DNA from: Microbacterium wangchenii | GTDB lineage: Bacteria > Actinomycetota > Actinomycetes > Actinomycetales > Microbacteriaceae | Assembly: GCF_004564355.1 (NCBI RefSeq) | Contig: NZ_CP038266.1 | Coordinates: 2,976,001-3,040,000, forward strand | Length of the DNA: 64,000 bases | Direction: 5' to 3' | In this document: positions 62,101-64,000 of the stretch, in pieces | How positions within the stretch are numbered: the stretch's first letter is position 1 | How the letters are laid out: the number at the start of each line of letters is the position of its first letter | The notes under the pieces: model-generated | What the model was told of the DNA's origin: nothing | Databases searched by the model: none | The model's input: only the letters and a program-made list of their open reading frames with translations | Program-made: the position numbers and the translations under genes

Positions 62101-62160
62101 GAGCCGTTCGCGGATGAACCGGTCGACGCGGAGTGCGGCCAGGGTGGAGCGGTCGTGCAT
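59122..62160 (-). CDS. GH38 alpha-mannosidase
   Basis: A 1012-residue glycoside hydrolase family 38 enzyme. An N-terminal beta-rich part (residues 1-250) precedes the catalytic domain: GHAHIDSAWLWP near residue 267 and the nucleophile Asp in WLPDSFGYTGAMPQV near 378, followed by the helical mid domain (LQQFHDILPGSSI) and the C-terminal beta domain to 1012. No signal peptide, so it acts on imported mannosides. Zinc-dependent retaining alpha-mannosidase, probably on oligosaccharides taken up by the two permeases beside it. The ATG has GGAAGG six bases upstream. Confidence 0.93.
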   Translation of the reverse strand: MHDRSTLAALRVDRFIRERLLPAVHRDAHPLEVTCWEAPGEPVTFAEAAAGEYRPISAGEAWGRPWGTTWFRVTGAVPDRWRGADGALPAGTRAELVADLGFTIGQPGFQCEAMVWSPDGRPVRGIAPLNNAVIEAVGADGAVDVYIEGASNPDVGSLFTFAPTPVGDPLTAGTDPVYRLRHVDVRLRDLEVAGLLADTVALHGLAAQLDPASPRQADIVAALERMIDAVDPHDVAGTATAGRAVLAPALARPAAASAHTLHAVGHAHIDSAWLWPVRETVRKVARTFSNVLSLMDEDPGVVFAASSAQQYAWMKEYYPDLFERIRARVAEGRFVPVGGMWVESDTNMPGGEALARQFVAGKGFFLREFGIDTREVWLPDSFGYTGAMPQVAAAAGARWFLTQKISWNETNRFPHHTFQWEGIDGTRLFTHFPPVDTYNSTVSAAELAYAERNYADKGRGTVSLLPYGYGDGGGGPTREMAAAVARAQSLEGSPRVVHSSPRRFFETAEAEYPDPEVWVGELYLEFHRGTYTSQLRTKQGNRRSEHLLREAELWATAATVHTGAEYPAERLSRAWETVLLQQFHDILPGSSIAWVHRDAERNYVHVARELEDIIDASLRRLAGDGAHTLTANAAPHARRGVHALSAAPRTATAGTVPRAEAAGWVLDNGVVRVVIDRRGLVTSAVDLATGRECIPPDAAGGLLQLHRDTPTQWDAWDVDVHYRATVTELTDADRVVAVEDAVVVERSFGDSRIVQRISLEAGSHTVEFAFELDWHETQKLLKLAFPIDVHTDRATSEIQFGHIDRATHTNTSWDTARFETVAHRWVRVAEPDFGVAVVNDSTYGHDITRAPRSTGGGTVSIVRLSLIRAALFPDPTQDQGAHALRVGLVIGAEVADAVAEGYRMNLPERVVTGAAATDIPPLVSVSAPGVVVEAVKLAEDGSGDVVVRLYEALGRRTTASLSTGFAATAVTETDLLERALTASAVVDVQMGERLEVTLQLRPFQLVTLRFAR

Positions 62161-62198
62161 GTCGTGCCTTCCGGTGGAGCAGTGGGGAGAGGAGGCGG

Positions 62199-63056
62199 TC
62201 AGCCCTTGACGGAGCCGGCGAGGGCGAAGGCCCCGCCGGAGAGCTTCTGGACCAGGACGTAGAGGAGGACCATCGGTGCGGCGTAGAGCACCGAGTACGC
62301 GGCGAGCTGCCCGTAAGCGACCGAGCCGTACTGCCCGAAGAAGTTGAAGATCGATACGGCAGCGGGGAGGTTCGACGACGTGAACAGCAGCACGAAGGGA
62401 ACGAAGAAGTTCCCCCACGCCATGGTGAACACGAAGATGAACACCACGCCGATACCTTGCCGCATGAGCGGGATGACGATGCGGCCGAGCGCCTGCATCG
62501 ACCCGGCGCCATCGACCCACGCGGCCTCCTCCAGGGAGATGGGCACGGAGTCCATGAAGTTCTTCAGCATCCAGATCGCCATCGGGAGCGATGTGGCGGC
62601 CATGAAGACGACGACGCCCCACACCGAGTCGAGCAGTCCGAACGACACGAACAGCGCGTAGACCGGCACCATCATCGCGGTGATGGGCAGGCCCGTGCCG
62701 AAGAGGATCCCGTACATGAACGTCTGCTGGAACCGCATCGAGTACCGCGAAAGCGGGTAGGCCGCGAGCACACCGGCCACCACCGTGATGACCGCGGTGC
62801 CGAGGGAGATCACGACGGAGTTCAGCAGGGGCTGCCACGTCAGTTCCCACGTCATCACCTGCGTGTAGTTCTCCAGCGTCCACGTCCCCGGCAGCTTCAT
62901 CGTGACCTGCGCGTCGCCGTCGAAGGAGGCGAAGACGATCCACAGCAGCGGCACGAGGAACAGCACGCCGATCACGGCGAGGAGAATCGAGGACAGCACG
63001 GTCTGCGGGCGCCGGCGCGGCGCGGAGACGGACACTGCCGCGGTGGAGGTCGCCAT
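62199..63056 (-). CDS. Carbohydrate ABC transporter permease (MalG-like)
   Basis: A 285-residue permease with six helices; EAA loop SLEEAAWVDGAGSMQALG; C-terminus VQKLSGGAFALAGSVKG typical of MalG-type subunits. The ATG overlaps the previous stop by one base. It lies 38 bases upstream of the GH38 gene in one operon. Confidence 0.9.
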   Translation of the reverse strand: MATSTAAVSVSAPRRRPQTVLSSILLAVIGVLFLVPLLWIVFASFDGDAQVTMKLPGTWTLENYTQVMTWELTWQPLLNSVVISLGTAVITVVAGVLAAYPLSRYSMRFQQTFMYGILFGTGLPITAMMVPVYALFVSFGLLDSVWGVVVFMAATSLPMAIWMLKNFMDSVPISLEEAAWVDGAGSMQALGRIVIPLMRQGIGVVFIFVFTMAWGNFFVPFVLLFTSSNLPAAVSIFNFFGQYGSVAYGQLAAYSVLYAAPMVLLYVLVQKLSGGAFALAGSVKG

Positions 63057-63997
63057 CACACCACCTCCGGCTTGAGGATCCTGATGTAGATGGCCGAGAA
63101 CACGGCGCCGATCAGCAGCGTGACGGTGGCGATGGCCGTGCCGTAGCCGACCTGTGCGAACTTGAACGCCTCCTGGAAGGCGAGCACCGGCAGTGTCGAG
63201 GACTGGGTGCCCGGCCCGCCGCCGGTCATCACCCAGATGAGGGTGAACACGCCGAGGGTCTGCAGGGTCGTGAGGAGCAGGTTGGTGGAGATCGACCGGT
63301 TGATCACGGGAAGGGTCACGCGCGTGAAACGCTGCCACGCGCCGGCACCGTCGATCGTGGCCGCCTCGATCAGCTCGGGCGGCACTTCGGACAGCGCGGC
63401 GTTGTAGACCATCATCGAGAAGGCGGTGCCGCGCCAGATGTTCGCGAGGATGACCGACAGCATCGGGAAGTAATACAGCCAGCTCGTGCCCTCCAGCCCG
63501 AACCAGCCGAGGAACGCGTTGAGCGTGCCGTCGGTCTGGAAGAAGGCGTACAGGGCGAAGGCCGCCACGATCTCCGGCAGCACCCACGCGAGCACGACGA
63601 GCCCTCCCACCAGGGACCGCAGCGGCTTGACCGCGCTGCGCAGGAGCACGGCCAGCAGCATCCCGAGCACGTTCTGGCCGATCACGGCCGAAGCGAGGAC
63701 GAACACCACCGTGAGCCCGAGCGAGAGCCAGAAGTCCGGGGATGCGAACAGCTCGGTGTAGTTGGCGAAGCCGATGAACTGCGGGTCGGCGGCGCGCGGC
63801 CCCGTCATCGCCCGGTCGGTGAGGGATCCGTAGAGCGAGTAGACGATGGGACCCAGCATGAACGCCAGCAGCAGCAGCGTCGCGGGCAGGAGTGACAGCA
63901 GGCGAGCGGCCATGCGGCCGGGCCGCCCGGGCCGGGAGGGTGTCCCCCGGCCCGGACGGTGCCGACCACCGGTCGTGAGGGTGGCGGTGGCGGTCAT
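63056..63997 (-). CDS. Carbohydrate ABC transporter permease (MalF-like)
   Basis: A 313-residue permease with six helices; EAA loop PPELIEAATIDGAGAWQRF; it has the short extracytoplasmic loop of the UgpA type. The ATG at 63997 is three bases from the window edge, so an upstream start cannot be ruled out. The binding-protein gene is probably just beyond. Confidence 0.88.
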   Translation of the reverse strand: MTATATLTTGGRHRPGRGTPSRPGRPGRMAARLLSLLPATLLLLAFMLGPIVYSLYGSLTDRAMTGPRAADPQFIGFANYTELFASPDFWLSLGLTVVFVLASAVIGQNVLGMLLAVLLRSAVKPLRSLVGGLVVLAWVLPEIVAAFALYAFFQTDGTLNAFLGWFGLEGTSWLYYFPMLSVILANIWRGTAFSMMVYNAALSEVPPELIEAATIDGAGAWQRFTRVTLPVINRSISTNLLLTTLQTLGVFTLIWVMTGGGPGTQSSTLPVLAFQEAFKFAQVGYGTAIATVTLLIGAVFSAIYIRILKPEVV

Positions 63998-64000
63998 CGC

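Overview
The window looks like chromosomal DNA of a high-GC Gram-positive actinobacterium, most likely Microbacteriaceae and probably Microbacterium or a close relative. The evidence is very strong G/C at third codon positions, GGAGG-type ribosome sites with many GTG starts, a menaquinone (not ubiquinone) gene set, sugar importers without their own ATPase, and small proteins typical of this family (a DUF7882-type protein at 2223, and the unnamed protein at 2770-3126 whose N-terminus begins MDRIHYAGDS). I see no prophage, insertion sequence, CRISPR array, rRNA operon or replication origin. This is family-level reading of the sequence; no search was run.

Layout. 1-3126: end of a metal ABC permease, a small acidic protein, a CDF cation transporter translationally coupled to a one-lobe solute-binding lipoprotein, and three small conserved proteins. 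3226-7268: a membrane molybdopterin oxidoreductase, a fasciclin lipoprotein and a divergent sigK-rskA pair, with a SigK-like promoter in front of the fasciclin gene. 7423-13607: NmrA/AraC divergent pair, a thiostrepton-resistance-type rRNA methyltransferase, small membrane proteins and a secreted tannase-family hydrolase. 13643-17886: tRNA-Met, tRNA-Thr, an M23 peptidase, a DHA2 efflux pump and an inositol-phosphatase family protein whose ribosome site and start codon lie in a perfect palindrome. 18088-24401: a catabolic-looking block (MFS transporter, two HSL-type esterases, a CocE-type hydrolase, LacI regulator). 24362-30085: a Pro/Gln-tailed membrane protein, bifunctional PutA with divergent LysR regulator, tRNA-Tyr.

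30297-35906: PfkB kinase with an FBP zinc-finger protein, then a maltose-type importer (malEFG) with two LacI-type operators. 35960-40901: YajQ, a catalytically dead-looking alpha/beta hydrolase with a divergent TetR regulator, a desaturase, a second TetR and a DUF5692 membrane protein. 40985-50139: a second sugar-type importer, an amidohydrolase, a fused Gfo/Idh/MocA-aldo/keto reductase, a sugar isomerase-type protein and a ROK regulator, which together look like an uncharacterised carbohydrate (possibly glycoside-oxidising) pathway. 50144-53831: MarR regulator, small membrane protein, Bcr/CflA pump, two tiny acidic proteins and a hydrolase. 53918-59114: menaquinone/redox block (fprA, polyprenyl synthase, menG, DUF402, menF). 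59122-63997: GH38 alpha-mannosidase with two permeases of a third importer.

No stretch longer than 300 bases lacks a gene. The larger gaps (4846-5049, 5710-5907, 7269-7422, 11201-11423, 15261-15417, 17887-18087, 30086-30296, 44094-44367, 48725-48909) hold the promoters, palindromes and hairpins listed below; 37914-38076 and 2093-2222 hold nothing I can name beyond ribosome sites.
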